Shown in pieces: positions 38,201-48,260 of a stretch of 64,000 bases of DNA. Origin of the DNA: Notospermus geniculatus (taxonomy: Eukaryota > Nemertea > Pilidiophora > Heteronemertea > Lineidae); NCBI GenBank assembly GCA_002633025.1, contig NMRB01000074.1, positions 663,170-727,169 of the forward strand, in the 5' to 3' direction. Positions within the stretch are counted from its first letter, which is position 1, and every line of letters begins with the position of its first letter. Below the pieces are notes generated by a model. It was not told the DNA's origin. It saw only the letters and a program-made list of their open reading frames with translations, and made no database searches. Position numbers and translations under genes: made by a program.

Positions 38201-39780
38201 GAAATACCCGGGGTTTTTGACACCCGGGTCTAGCCCGGCTCTGAAAAATCCCTCCTGAGGCCCGGTGCCCGTCAACACTACTCAAATTTTGTGACAGGGG
38301 CCTAAATTAAGCCCTCCAAAAACCGTTCGAGCTGGGAGGGGATTATTACAGCGCGTTTTTAAGAGGTGTGGACAGAAAAAACCCGGGTTCGACACGGGTA
38401 TTTTATGTAGTGTAACAAGGGCTAGTGAAAGGGCATAGGCCAAGTGGGTGAATGAGGGTTTTATGTACCGGTACTTCATTAGTCAATAGTAACACATGCT
38501 AACAGTCGTACTGGATCTGTAATGGATACGCATCACTGGGATTGAGAGAAACTAATAATGGTAGGCCTAGGCTATGTCATACACAATCAAGTTTAGAAAT
38601 ATGAACATGATGTCATTTCTGAGTAAAACTAAGGCTTCCTTTACATACGGTACATACGAAAACGCCTGTTAACAAAGGCTACAAGTGAAGCCATTGTTAA
38701 CCAGCGTTTTTGTATACCGTATACTTCTATAGGCCCTATATAAAGGTAGCCTTACAGGTTTGGGGGGACAGTGAGAGAGACACTAGGCTAGGGTGTACGG
38801 TAGCGCATGTGAAGGCCTGGTATGGTAAGCCAAAAACTCAGTCTCGGATCAGTTCGGGAAAGTTCCAATATTGGAAACGTTTCTGACTTTGGAAGCCCAG
38901 CGATTCCAATATTGGCAACGTTTCTTTTTTTGGAAGTGGTGTTCGATTCCGATATGGGAATCATTGTAGGCCTAGCCTACTTGCGCGGTACATCGGGACA
39001 TGAGAATAAAAAATTGGGACGTGTATTTTTTCATTAACAGATGGCAGCACCTGTGAACTTGTATTGTATGGCGTACAATCTGAATTGTTGGCGTACGTTG
39101 GCTGCAATGACATCGATAATCATCAATTATCATCATCAATTATCATCATCAAAAGGGTTGCCTGGTTGTGCCAGAATCGCTGGGCTTTTTCCAAAGTGAG
39201 AAACGTTACGACATCGGAATCGAAAACCGGTTCCAAAAACAGGGACGTTGCCGAAATTGGAATCGTTTCCAATATCGGAACTTTCCTGAACTGAGATAAA
39301 TGAGACGCAGGCACAGGCAGGCTGGTCCTGTCCTGGGAGAGAGAAGTCAACTGTCAGATTGAATGATTGCGAATGAAAAGACGGATGGATAGGCCTATGG
39401 AAGAAGAATCTATCTCAGCCCAGCCCCAGGCACTATTCTCAGGCCTAGCTAGCCTAAGTCCAGCACTCTGACTCGTCATCTAATGCACTAGGCTTGGCCT
39501 AGGCCTAATGCACTATCACTACATAGTACATACAATGCAACTGCATGCACTTGTCTTGTCTGTCAGCTCAACTGATCAGGCAGGAGCTAGCTGCATGAGC
39601 TGAGGAGGATCAGAATAGGATGCAACAAAACAAACATTAAACAAATGGCTTTCATTCAGTTCAGGCGATGCAAGAAAACCTTGGAAATCTTGGAAATAGC
39701 AAAACAACGGGAACATCTCTTACTTTGACCTTTACTCTCACCACTTCTCGATTCTGGTAACCAAAGACGTTCGCCATCAT
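23225..39780 (-). CDS. TBC1D25: TBC1D25-like Rab GTPase-activating protein
   Basis: Exons (minus): 39780-39724 (start, REVVRVKVK), 37785-37676, exon 3 at 27120-26972 or 31859-31711, exon 4 at 25844-25692 or 30930-30778, exon 5 at 25511-25207 or 30597-30293, and final exon 25198-23225. Phases agree throughout a single set, for 915 residues. The PB1-like N-terminus contains IDPQITSHEVLQ and SYLTKDDHGREVY. The TBC domain runs from about 200, with RRVVWRHILNVYPEGLTG. The arginine finger is V-x-x-D-x-x-R (Arg270), and the glutamine finger is in SYCQGM (Gln308). A long Ser/Pro-rich insert precedes a conserved tail (FGYGNPFLMFLC, HRDHIMRN). Human TBC1D25 binds ATG8 proteins and acts on Rab33B in autophagosome maturation. 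The locus is disturbed: exons 3-5 are duplicated, and intron 5 of the near copy is only 8 nt. Confidence 0.9.
26590..26919. mobile_element. 330-bp DNA transposon, copy A only, CTGGAG target duplication
   Basis: The termini CAGTGTTCTCCA and TGGAGAACACTG are perfect 12-bp inverted repeats flanked by CTGGAG (26584-26589 and 26920-26925). The intact empty site ACTGGAGAACGTG is visible in copy B near 31665. The body contains four copies of a TTTTTAAGAGGGGCGG unit. No transposase is encoded. The CAGTG terminus is hAT-like, but the 6-bp duplication is not the usual 8. Confidence 0.85.
28435..28563. mobile_element. 129-bp foldback MITE, copy A only
   Basis: GGGCCGATTTCACAAAGGG pairs with CCCTTTGTGAAATCGGCCC, and the inner arms also pair through GTTACACGCGTCTAAGTCTT. 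Copy B has the uninterrupted site GAGTGAACATGTCTG near 33407. Its termini resemble the element at 54238-54373. Confidence 0.85.
28649..28902 (-). CDS. Possible alternative first exon of TBC1D25 (copy A)
   Basis: An ATG at 28902 opens 84 codons plus 2 nt, ending at a strong donor (AT/GTAAGTTT). The exit phase is 2, exactly what exon 3 needs (AT + G, then NFTISYL). The protein is acidic and repetitive (MEDSPLSSCE, DSPLTSYE, MEISPLSSCE). An identical 254-nt frame lies in the second copy. No upstream acceptor was found, so it would be a first exon. It would replace the first half of the PB1 region. I recognise no family for it. Confidence 0.35.
32882..33107. mobile_element. Short repeat insertion in copy B with GACGACGGAC array
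   Basis: Copy A has the uninterrupted sequence AATAATTGAAAAATTGATCC (about 28122-28141). Copy B has about 226 bp inserted, beginning near ATGGTCCATGGACCATGTGC, carrying a GACGACGGAC run (33025-33070) and ending in AGCTCACCACGGTGAGCTA. The ATGGTCCATGGACC part recurs, inverted, at 18340-18360. Confidence 0.75.
33488..33741 (-). CDS. Possible alternative first exon of TBC1D25 (copy B)
   Basis: Same 84-codon frame and donor as at 28649-28902, with an identical predicted peptide. It would splice in phase to exon 3' at 31859. Confidence 0.35.
35002..37675. other. TBC1D25 intron 2, no exon seen
   Basis: This intron stretch holds one clear foldback element (36699-36831). The open frames present show no family resemblance or splice-site support. 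Confidence 0.45.
36699..36831. mobile_element. 133-bp foldback MITE
   Basis: GGGTCGTATTCATAAAGCGG at the left pairs with CCGCTTTATGAATACGACCC at the right. The inner arms pair again through GGCCGGTTCCAAGTGTG and CACTTGGAACCGGCC. Confidence 0.85.
38181..38423. mobile_element. MITE with TTACACTACAT termini
   Basis: The left end AGCCGTGGTTACACTACAT and the right end ATGTAGTGTAACAAGGGCT are imperfect inverted repeats around about 200 bp rich in CCCGGG-type words. It lies in TBC1D25 intron 1. Confidence 0.7.
38850..39293. mobile_element. Foldback element with GGAAACGTTTC palindrome arrays, copy 1
   Basis: It begins CAGTTCGGGAAAGTTCC and ends GGAACTTTCCTGAACTG. The arms carry repeated short palindromes such as CCAATATTGG and GGAAACGTTTC. 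The central part contains an ATCATCATCAATT run and GGCGTACG words. The same element is present inverted at 40191-40613. Confidence 0.8.
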
Positions 39781-40190
39781 GTGGAAAAGAAAGTGACTTA
39801 TTCGATAAATCTATGAATTTTTTAATCAATTTTGTCCAGCCTCCTCCATTTTGATGACGTCAAAGGAAAGTACGGAAAAATTTACACGCCCTCTCTTTAG
39901 TCGCTCACTAACGAATGCAGATTCAGCTACTCAGGTAGTGCATTTATGTGTATAAAGTAATTACATCGAACCAGAAACTTGCGCAAGACTGACGCGTTTT
40001 CGGAGGGAGAGATTTTCTTTTGTTGTGGTCGTTGGTAAAATAAATGAGATCTGTTCCACTGCAACTGCTATCCACCCATCCTCCTCCAACAAAACTCACT
40101 TCAATGCTGTTGTCGCTTAATAACATAGAAAGCTGGCCCAATATTAAATTCTGACATGTAAAATCATCTCAGTGATCACGCTTTTAATAA

Positions 40191-40613
40191 CAGTTCGGGA
40201 AAGTTCAAAAATTGGAAACGTTTCCAACTTTGGAAACGTTTCTTTTTTTGGAAGCGATTTTCGATTCCAATATCGGGAACGTTTCTGAATTTGGAAGCCC
40301 AGAGATTATGGCACAATCAAGCCTTTTGATGATGATAATTGATGAATATCGATGATTGCAGCCAACTTACGCCAGCAATTCAGATTTTACGCCGTGAAAT
40401 ACAAGGTCACAGGTGCTGCCATCTGTTAATGGAAAAAAACACATCCCGATTTTTGATACTCATATCCCGATTAGGCCTAACATGCAAATAGGCCTACACC
40501 GATTCCGATATCGGAATCGAAAACCGCTTCCGAAAAAAGAAACGTTGCCAATATTGGAATCGCTGGGCTTCCAAAATCAGAAACGTTTCCAAATTCGGAA
40601 CTTTCCCGAACTG
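40191..40613. mobile_element. Foldback element with GGAAACGTTTC palindrome arrays, copy 2 (inverted)
   Basis: The termini are CAGTTCGGGAAAGTTC and GAACTTTCCCGAACTG, with ATAA directly outside both ends (40187-40190 and 40614-40617), a possible target duplication. The centre is the reverse complement of that in copy 1. The two elements bracket TBC1D25 exon 1 and its promoter. Confidence 0.8.
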
Positions 40614-41044
40614 ATAATGACATGGCAATGATCCAGCAATTATTTCAGAAGAGGAAACATGCTACTGGTACGGTATCACAATAGAGAGGGTCTCCCACTG
40701 GAATCACAGGGGCTTGGGATTTCGCAATTTTCATGATATGGTATTCAATTTAACATAATATTCATGAAAAATAGAGATTACTTTCATGACTTGTTTGAGT
40801 CAGCAGCAATGACCAAGACATTTCAAAATAGTGTGTTTAACATATTCAAGACTGGTAGCACCTCAACAAATATTTTGGCAGTCTCATATTTTAAAAATAC
40901 ACTGGCAGGCAAGATATAAAGGAATGTAAGCAGGTAAGTACAGAGCATTCTAACACTTTTTTCATACTGATTGTAACGAGAATCAGCCAACACACTCATT
41001 AGCAACTTGCTTTTATTGGCCATTCTGTCCCCTTATGTGACTAA

Positions 41045-43395
41045 TCATTTTGTTGTAGGCCCACTCTGCTGGTTTCTCTTTACATAAGCATTTGTTACTT
41101 GTAGTGTCACAATAAAACACAAGATGAGTGGACAGAATATGCTTGCATACCAGGCAGTCCCAGTAACTTGCCTGGTGTACCAGCTTGAGCACATCCCCAA
41201 TATTAAACTCAAGTTCACAAGTACAAATAGAAGGGTCCCTGATGTTGCATGATACAGTTTCTTATCTGCAAGACGAATACACTTTTCATGAAATTTGGAT
41301 AGAGTAGTGTTGATCCAACAACACACTGTAAGGCAAAGTAACAAAATGTTGCAAGTCCAATTTTAGCATGCCAGGACTGGAAATGTGCCTTTCCATGGAG
41401 GACCTTGTTGTAGACAATGGCAGCCAATCCCAATGAGCCAAATATGAATGCTGAAGTGTGAAGGACCCAATGCCATTGAACCTTGACATTTCTGCTGGAA
41501 TTCAATGCCAGTGAACTCTGTGGTGAAAACATGAGTAAAGCCTCAGCCATCAGGAGACCAAACTGAAAGTGGAAATAGAAAAGACGGTTAATTTAGAATG
41601 AAAATTGCATTCATCTAAGGACAATTTTATCAGTAACAAATAGGAAAATGTGTGCAGTGCCAAGCCGCACATTTTGGAGGGGTACTTTTATGACACCCTG
41701 AGTTTTACTTACTGCAACAGACATCAGGGTAGGATGCCAGGAGAACAGACCTGAAAAAGATGAAGAGAGGAATTATAAATTAGCGTCTTGGCCTAGGCCT
41801 AGGCCTAATCATGTACAAGTAGAAGGCCTATATGGTCTCATCATCAGTAGGCCTGTAGTATAAGGCGCCATGTGGGAATTTAATTGTTTCCAAAATTATT
41901 TGGAAATAATGTCATTGTTTTAAACCATAAATGTACGTATTTTGACCTATTTTCATCCAATAAAGTTATACATAAAACCATGAAATTATTATTCAAACCA
42001 GAATTTATATTAAACATGGTTTCATTCCCATGAAACTTTCACAAATTCATGGTTTTGAAAACATAACTTACTTTCAAACCATGAAGTTCATGCAATTTCA
42101 TGGTTTGCAAACCATGAGAATGATATACAAAACCATAAAATCGGCAAAATTATTTGTTTTCAAATCGTAATAATGTGAACGCATCATGGATTGTAAACAT
42201 TGCAAATTGCAAAAATCATGCTTTGCAAACCATAATAATCCGCAAAAGCATGGTTTGGGAAACCATGATTAGTGCAAAACACATGGTTTGCAAACCATGG
42301 AAATCGCCACATCCATGGTATGCGTATAATTGTATGCGCAGTGGAACGTAGACTGGTCTCTGCCCTCGTTTCGTTCCGTTCCGCTGCACTCGACCAGTAG
42401 ACAGCGGGCAGAGGATCAGTCCATTGTTCCACTGCGCATACAATTATACGCATACCATGGATTTGACTATTTCCATGGTTTGTAAACCATGAGTTTTGCT
42501 GTAATCATGGGATCCAAAACCATGCTTTTGTGGATTATCATGGTTTGCAAACCATGATTTTTGCAATGTTCATTGTTTAGGCCTACAATCAATGAAGGAT
42601 TTGATATTCATGGTTTGAAAACCAAGATATTTGCCGATTTTTCGTGATTTGTAAACCATGAATTTGCATGAACTTCATGGTTTGAAATGATTTTGTTATG
42701 CTTTGAAAGCAAGGTATGTTTTCAAAACCATGAATTTGTCTAAGTTTCATTGAATGAAACCATATGTTTAGTCTAATTCATGGTTTGAAAAATAATTCCA
42801 TGGTTTTGTTATACTTTTATTGGATGAAATAAGTCAAAATACGTACATTTATGGTTTGAAACAATGATTATGATATTATTTCAAATAATTTTGGTAAACA
42901 ATTAAATTCCCACATGGCGCCTCATACTGTAGGCCTATAGCCTAGTAGTAGCCTCTCTGCAGACAGACTACCGGTAGGCCTACACCCCCTTTAGGCCTAT
43001 GTTGTAGTGGTGTACCACTATGTCCTGATGTCCATGATGCATAGGCCTAAATCATGTATACGCCTAGGCCTGCTGTGCACTGCCAATGTCATCTTTTTCT
43101 GACTTCATGATTGATTTGTTTATTTTGTTCAGTTTGGATCACCTGGCCTAGGTAGGCCTAGTGTTAACTGTTACTTACTGGATCCAGGCCAGGCAGTATA
43201 AACTACAAAGCATGTGAACAGGACACAAACGAAGTGGGACACCATCCTTAATGTGCACTCAATTTTGGACACTTTCTTTCCTGATTCTTCTGACTTTAGG
43301 GCAGGCTTATCTTCTTCCACGTCAGACATGTGTCTTCTTCCGGGTTTTTGGTACTTCTGTAACGAAGCTGTCACGATTTCACTGTCTCGTGACAT
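41045..43395 (-). CDS. CYB561D2: Cytochrome b561 domain transmembrane reductase (CYB561D1/D2 group), frameshifted
   Basis: The exons (minus) are 43395-43179, 41750-41713 and 41562-41045, about 257 residues. It matches human CYB561D2 along its length: PGSSLFSWHPTLMS, LLMAEALLMFSPQSSL, WHWVLHTSA, LYHATSG, LGMCSSWYT and QVTNAY. The four heme-ligand histidines of the family appear conserved (SWHP, HWVL, SWHAKIG, LYHATSG). Family members are six-helix, two-heme ferric or ascorbate-dependent reductases of internal membranes. The last exon changes frame between LLYPNFMKSV and RLADKKLYHATSG, near 41275-41282. Both sides align to the human protein, so this is a real indel or sequence error, not a misread exon. 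The N-terminus is about 40 residues longer than human; a second Met at residue 22 could be the start. Confidence 0.85.
41863..42922. mobile_element. 1060-bp foldback element built of CATGGTTTGCAAACCATG palindromes
   Basis: The ends AGGCGCCATGTGGGAATTTA and TAAATTCCCACATGGCGCCT are inverted repeats. The two arms (about 480 bp each) stay largely complementary up to a centre near 42390, where TGCGCAGTGGAAC pairs with GTTCCACTGCGCA. Throughout both arms CATGGTTT and AAACCATG words alternate every 20-40 bp, often as complete CATGGTTTGCAAACCATG palindromes. It has no coding capacity. It lies entirely in intron 1 of the cytochrome b561 gene. Confidence 0.85.
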
Positions 43396-44219
43396 GAAGG
43401 AAGTTTGGCAAGAACTTCATCAATTTACCCTTATTTTAGGATTGACTGTAGCGTAAGAACTGCTTTTTTCCGTCCTTTCCATTAATTTTGGTGTACTCTT
43501 GATAAATGACGTGTGTTGTATGGGCTTAGCAAACTTAAACAGTTGAAGATCATGAGTGAGTGAGATGGCTGCGGTTGTGCTTGTGCTGTATCAGCATGTG
43601 TATACATACAACATGGTGTACGTGCAGTGACAGTCCAAGTAGAGGATGCCCTGCTGCCAATAGCTCCTTTTAGTCACTAGTGCCAAGTACAGTGGGGTTG
43701 TGACTGCAATAGATTTTCTTATTCGTTGGCACACCTGACTTGACAATGACATTTTTATATGCTTGACTTTTGATGAAGATGATGATGCATAAATTGACTC
43801 TGTACGCCTATAAAAAAAAAGGCTATCGGTATAGGCCTACCACCTTATGGCATTACTCTTCTTAGGCCCTGCTAGGCGGGGCCTAATGCCTGCCAATCGT
43901 CAAGAATAACTGTAGTGTTTATATTTCCATTATGCAATACAATTACTCCTTCCTTGACTGAAACCCTCTTCTTGTTTACTTTAGCCCAAGGGGAATGATT
44001 ATTTATTCCGTAAAAGCTATTTTAAGAAGACCCGTCATTCACTCCCCTCATTGCCTTGCCTTCAGACTGCCCTAATTTTTCTGATTAGGCCAGAGTGGAG
44101 TAATGCTATGAGGTGTTTAGCTACTCTCGGATTGGTTTTGAGCACTTCAGTGAGGTACTGCTGAACTAAGGATCACAACTTTCTCTTTGATTTCAGCTGG
44201 AATGGTTTGACCATCAAAC
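43396..44219. promoter_or_regulatory. Divergent region cytochrome b561 / rolling stone
   Basis: The two genes face away from each other across 824 bp. An acceptor-like TTTGATTTCAG ends at 44196, just before the rolling stone start codon, so an upstream non-coding exon of that gene probably lies in this interval. No TATA box was recognised. Confidence 0.4.
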
Positions 44220-45223
44220 ATGTGCTTCAAGGAAGAATTCCGTTGGCGTAATTTTGGCCTGACTCACTACAGGAAGGACGTATTCTTCTCTTCACAGGTA
44301 GTTCTGTTAGACTGCTGAATTTAGTGATCTCCCTCAATCAAAGAGTGTAGGCCTATCCCATTGGCAGATAACCTCACGTATGTTCATAGCAATAGATTAA
44401 CAGATTTTGTTCTCTTCTATTCCAGTGGTACTGGCCGCCTATCTGCTTCATCATATACCGTTTTGTTGTTGCTGGCTACATCGTTGGATGGCTCATGTTT
44501 GTTGCTGCCAGTTACCACAGACCACTAGGAACAAGTTTTGAACTATATGCCTGGCCAGTATATCTCACAAACTGGTCATACTTCATCCTATCTGCACACC
44601 TTTTGGTTGCATTTGCCATCACATGTGTCCATACTGCAGAACAGGGTAACCACTGCTGCCGTCGTGAACATGTCCTGGAGCTAGAAGACGCCGATGGAGA
44701 TTATGATGACTTCTCCCCAACCATGACAAGCACGGATGTAGAGGATGAAGAAGTCACCATCCGACAGCCTCAGTCTCTTCCATGGTACATTAAACTGAAC
44801 TGGATTCTGTTTGATGTCGCAGCTGTAGCAGCTATTCTAGTGACAGTTATCTATTGGACAGTCTTGTTTCCTCAGAGGAAGCATGATCCAAAAAGTATGG
44901 GATTCATAATAGATTTTCACTTGCATGCGGTCAACAGTATAGTTATATTGTTGGAAATACTCATCTCTGCTTTTCCTGTACGTCTGATGCACTTCATTTA
45001 TCCATTGACCTATGGCATTGCATACACAATTTTCAGCCTCATTTTTTGGGCGTATGACCACAGCAGAGTAATTTATCCAAAGGTTCTAGACTGGAACCAA
45101 CCTGAGACTACTGTTATTGTTATTGTTGTAATAGCATTCGTAGGTTTACCAATTCTCCAGTTACTTTTTTATGGCCTATACAGGTTACGTATTTCTATAT
45201 TCAAAGCCATTTACAGGAGGTGA
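44220..45223 (+). CDS. rost: Protein rolling stone-like multi-pass membrane protein
   Basis: The coding exons are 44220-44297 and 44426-45223, 291 residues. The N-terminus MCFKEEFRWRNFGLTHYRKD followed by VFFSSQWYWPP is the characteristic start of the rolling stone family (KEEF...FG..H..KD.F..SQW). It is followed by hydrophobic segments at about 31-52, 66-88, 150-172, 184-203, 210-228 and 243-263. YLTNWSY, PWYIKLNWILFD, PVRLMHFIYPLTYG and VLDWNQP are further family-type motifs. An acidic loop at about 105-135 is presumably cytosolic. In Drosophila rolling stone is required for myoblast fusion; the role in other animals is not defined. No intron interrupts the second exon. Confidence 0.85.
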
Positions 45224-47012
45224 TGGGGTGGAAATCAGCTGAGTCAAATATGCAAAAAATCAACTGGTAAATCTCAGGGCTCACAAAAAATAGCAGAGGT
45301 CCATCTTGAAATGGTGCACACTACCCTTCCATCTCATTAAGATGTTATCATCATGTCCTTACTTTGATTTTCCCCTCAGATTTTGAAAACAATACCTGTG
45401 TACCTGATCTACTGATGGCAGGAAATGTGATCCTGCTGCATTGCCACCTTGTCCAAAGAAAGGATCAAATACATCATTCATTCACAGATACATTCCTGAA
45501 TAGTGAGCAATTCCTGCTGTTGGACCATCTTTAACATTCCATATTGCAGGATGCATAATTGCAAAATTAATGGTGCTTTTGAGATTATATCTGTGGCATC
45601 GAACTGTGGTAGTTTATGTAGAGTTTTACCACCTTCTGACCATTGTCCACAAGTGGTATTGTTACTGGGCTTCCACTGTTTACATGTATGTATTGTTTCT
45701 AGCCATATTGATCAAATTTATCAAGTTCCTGTCATGCTGTTTTTCTGTATTCTGACCATCCTTGTTCCTGAGAGATGCTTTCAAGAGGCATTTCCTTCTG
45801 GACCATATGATATATGACATTATGTAACAGGATTATTCTTGTTAAATTTATTGTAGAGTTGTGCACGAATTTGAAAAAATGCGCTTTTCGTTCTGCATTT
45901 TATGTTGTGTGCTTGTTATGGATTCACCTGGAGGGGTACATTTGCAATTTTGTGCTACTTAATTTCTGTGAGATATGTTATAGTTTTCTGCACTGAGTTA
46001 GGTAATCAATTTGATAAAATGACAATGTATATTTTCAGAGGGGTGGGCATGGTGGGTGTGGGGGCACATTTCCAGGTTAGTCACAGGAACAACTGGTGGG
46101 AATCTCTTCAGAGATTTCTCCTGTTTGATGTTTATATGTTGCTTTGTGTCTGTAAATCATTTATTTAACCATTTTTTTTAGTATTCAGGTGTGATAATCT
46201 AGTTCTTATGTAATGTGTAGATATTTGATAAGAAGTCATTTTTCACTCTGGGAACAAAGAAAAGCCGTTATTGTGGTGTTGGTTTGCTGTACTCTATAGG
46301 CAACATAATGCTCTGTGCTGGAGTTCCTCCAGGTTTGTCCAAGTCATCCAGGATTGTCTAAGTCAAAACTATGTGTGATGCACCAATTTTATTCAGAGTA
46401 TGATGTAATTTTCTATGTAATACAGTACAGGGAGACCTAAGTACACAAAGAGCTTCTTTAATCAGTAGAGTTTGGCTGTGAGTTTTGGGTTCAATTCAAA
46501 GTGAAACCTAAGTACCTATTAAAGGTGCAACTACACCCCTCTTAACAGTAATGAAATCGACTGACAAATGAAGTCCATATCTCAAGGACCATGTGAGGCG
46601 TTTGAAAGGTCCATGATGTCCATGTTGCTAGAGTGGAAATGCATAAAACAGCTATAATTATCATCTCTACTATGAATGAAATGAGCCATTCTTTTACACA
46701 GATGTAAACTAATTGGCCTAGTTGTATTGATAGCCGTTCCGCCAGGGGGACAGCGTTGACGATATTCTGGCCGTGGCGCGCTTCTGCTAGCCACGGATGG
46801 GCCGTCGTGGAATGCTCCATGATCGAAGTGAATTTATGCACCATATTTGATTAATTATTCAGAAGCACAAAGGAAAAGCTTTCATGATTAATGTTTTCCC
46901 TGACGTCATCAAAGATATTTTGAGTACCGCACCGTGACTTCACGCACGAGGAGGACGCCTCGCATCGCCGCTCTGCTGATGCACACTCCCTGCGCTCCCG
47001 ACCGCTAGTGCG
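45224..47012. other. Convergent 3' regions of rolling stone (+) and protease (-)
   Basis: A minus-strand AATAAA at 46393-46388 is a candidate end for the protease message. No canonical signal was recognised for rolling stone. No further gene was recognised. Confidence 0.4.
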
Positions 47013-48260
47013 TCAAATTCCACGTTTCGTGATCTCGCCACAGAAAAATTCGCTCCCGAAGGCACCGCGCATATATTTACAGATCTCAAAAAGTTTCATC
47101 CAAGTGAACTTCATTACGACACTGAGGTTTCTGCCTCTCGTTTTCAGTCCGTTCACCCGCCTTGGCATCATATTCGACACTACGCCAATTATGCGACGGC
47201 CATGAGTTCGATCCTCCACGTATGCAGCCGCTCCAGACATGCCGCGTTTAGAGTGACAGTCACTGAATATGAGATTTCCATGAAAAACGGATTTTGGTCG
47301 AAAAACGCAAGATGATTCCCACATCTCCGATGGATAAAGGGAGTCTCCGGTGAACCCGAGAAAAGAAATCCTTGAACGTGCGGCCGGTGTGGACAAAGCT
47401 GGCCGCAGGTAATCTTTACTCCCGCTCACCGGGATTTGCAGGTGTAGAACTGCAAAATCAAACATAGCACGAACACAATCAGTTCTGTTCTCCAATAACC
47501 ATTGTTCTGGTACGTAAGCGTCCGAGATGTAATGAATCCTGAACCCCGCTTTGCCAGGAACGCCCACCTTGATTTTGCTGGGATGGTGGGTGTACTTTTT
47601 CCCATCATGGATGCAGTGAGCAGCCGTCAAAACATGTTGAGAAGATATCAACGTTCCCGAACAGCCATCGCCTATCCTGACGACGCATGACCGGAATGAT
47701 TTCCCATGACGTACATGTAGACGACCGGTCGTCTGGAGTGGCGAAACGTCACCGATCACTTGAGCGTCCGGTTTTCTCCTGCCTTTGTGGCTTGAAGTCC
47801 ACGGATCAATGGACATCCAGCGGTTTTTGAGCAAGACTTTGCAAGAGCGTAAACCGGATAGGAACAAGCAGAATCGTGGCAGATATTTATATAGCTCGTA
47901 TATTTTCAATCTCGCTGAAGTGAGAGATGTCAGCACCAAATCGTCTCGCTTGTCGATATGTCGCTCTTTTGGACCTCTTCTGCCCCTTTCCTGCTCGTCT
48001 TTTGAAAGAATCTGTAATCGTTCCAGCGAAAAGGGCATTTCGGACTTACTGGTCCTGTCTCGACCGAAGACGTCCTTACCACGAACATCGTCTAATCCTT
48101 CTAACTTACGGTAAGACATGAACATCTTTTGAACTGCACCGATTTGCCATGTTTGGTATTTTCCCTGTCTGTTGGTCCCAACCTTTATTTCCAGCGTGTA
48201 CATTTCAGCAGTTGTCCAAATACAAGCACCAGCACAGATAAATATGAGAAAGTGCTGCAT
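47013..48260 (-). CDS. PRSS23: Secreted trypsin-fold serine protease, PRSS23/PRSS35 type
   Basis: A single exon of 415 residues. A signal peptide covers residues 1-18 (MQHFLIFICAGACIWTTA). A basic region of about 150 residues contains possible convertase sites (RRGPKER, KGRRK). The catalytic domain has GCSGTLISSQHVLTAAHC (His215), MFDFAVLHL (Asp268) and CHSKRGMSGAAAYV (Ser342), with the relaxed Gly-x-Ser-Gly of the PRSS23/35 family instead of GDSGG. Length and C-terminal layout also agree with human PRSS23 (383 residues). The substrate is unknown. An intronless coding region is usual for this family in vertebrates. Confidence 0.85.
   Translation of the reverse strand: MQHFLIFICAGACIWTTAEMYTLEIKVGTNRQGKYQTWQIGAVQKMFMSYRKLEGLDDVRGKDVFGRDRTSKSEMPFSLERLQILSKDEQERGRRGPKERHIDKRDDLVLTSLTSARLKIYELYKYLPRFCLFLSGLRSCKVLLKNRWMSIDPWTSSHKGRRKPDAQVIGDVSPLQTTGRLHVRHGKSFRSCVVRIGDGCSGTLISSQHVLTAAHCIHDGKKYTHHPSKIKVGVPGKAGFRIHYISDAYVPEQWLLENRTDCVRAMFDFAVLHLQIPVSGSKDYLRPALSTPAARSRISFLGFTGDSLYPSEMWESSCVFRPKSVFHGNLIFSDCHSKRGMSGAAAYVEDRTHGRRIIGVVSNMMPRRVNGLKTRGRNLSVVMKFTWMKLFEICKYMRGAFGSEFFCGEITKRGI

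Noticed and set aside
39123-39350. Open frames within 38850-39350
   Set aside because: They lie within a foldback transposon and consist of its palindromic repeats.
41263-41282. 17-nt GT...AG stretch that would restore the cytochrome b561 frame as a mini-intron
   Set aside because: It would delete RLAD, which aligns to PLAK of the human protein. An indel explains the data better.
46542-46844. 100-codon minus-strand frame
   Set aside because: No homology or splice support; it falls in the inferred 3' UTR of the protease gene.
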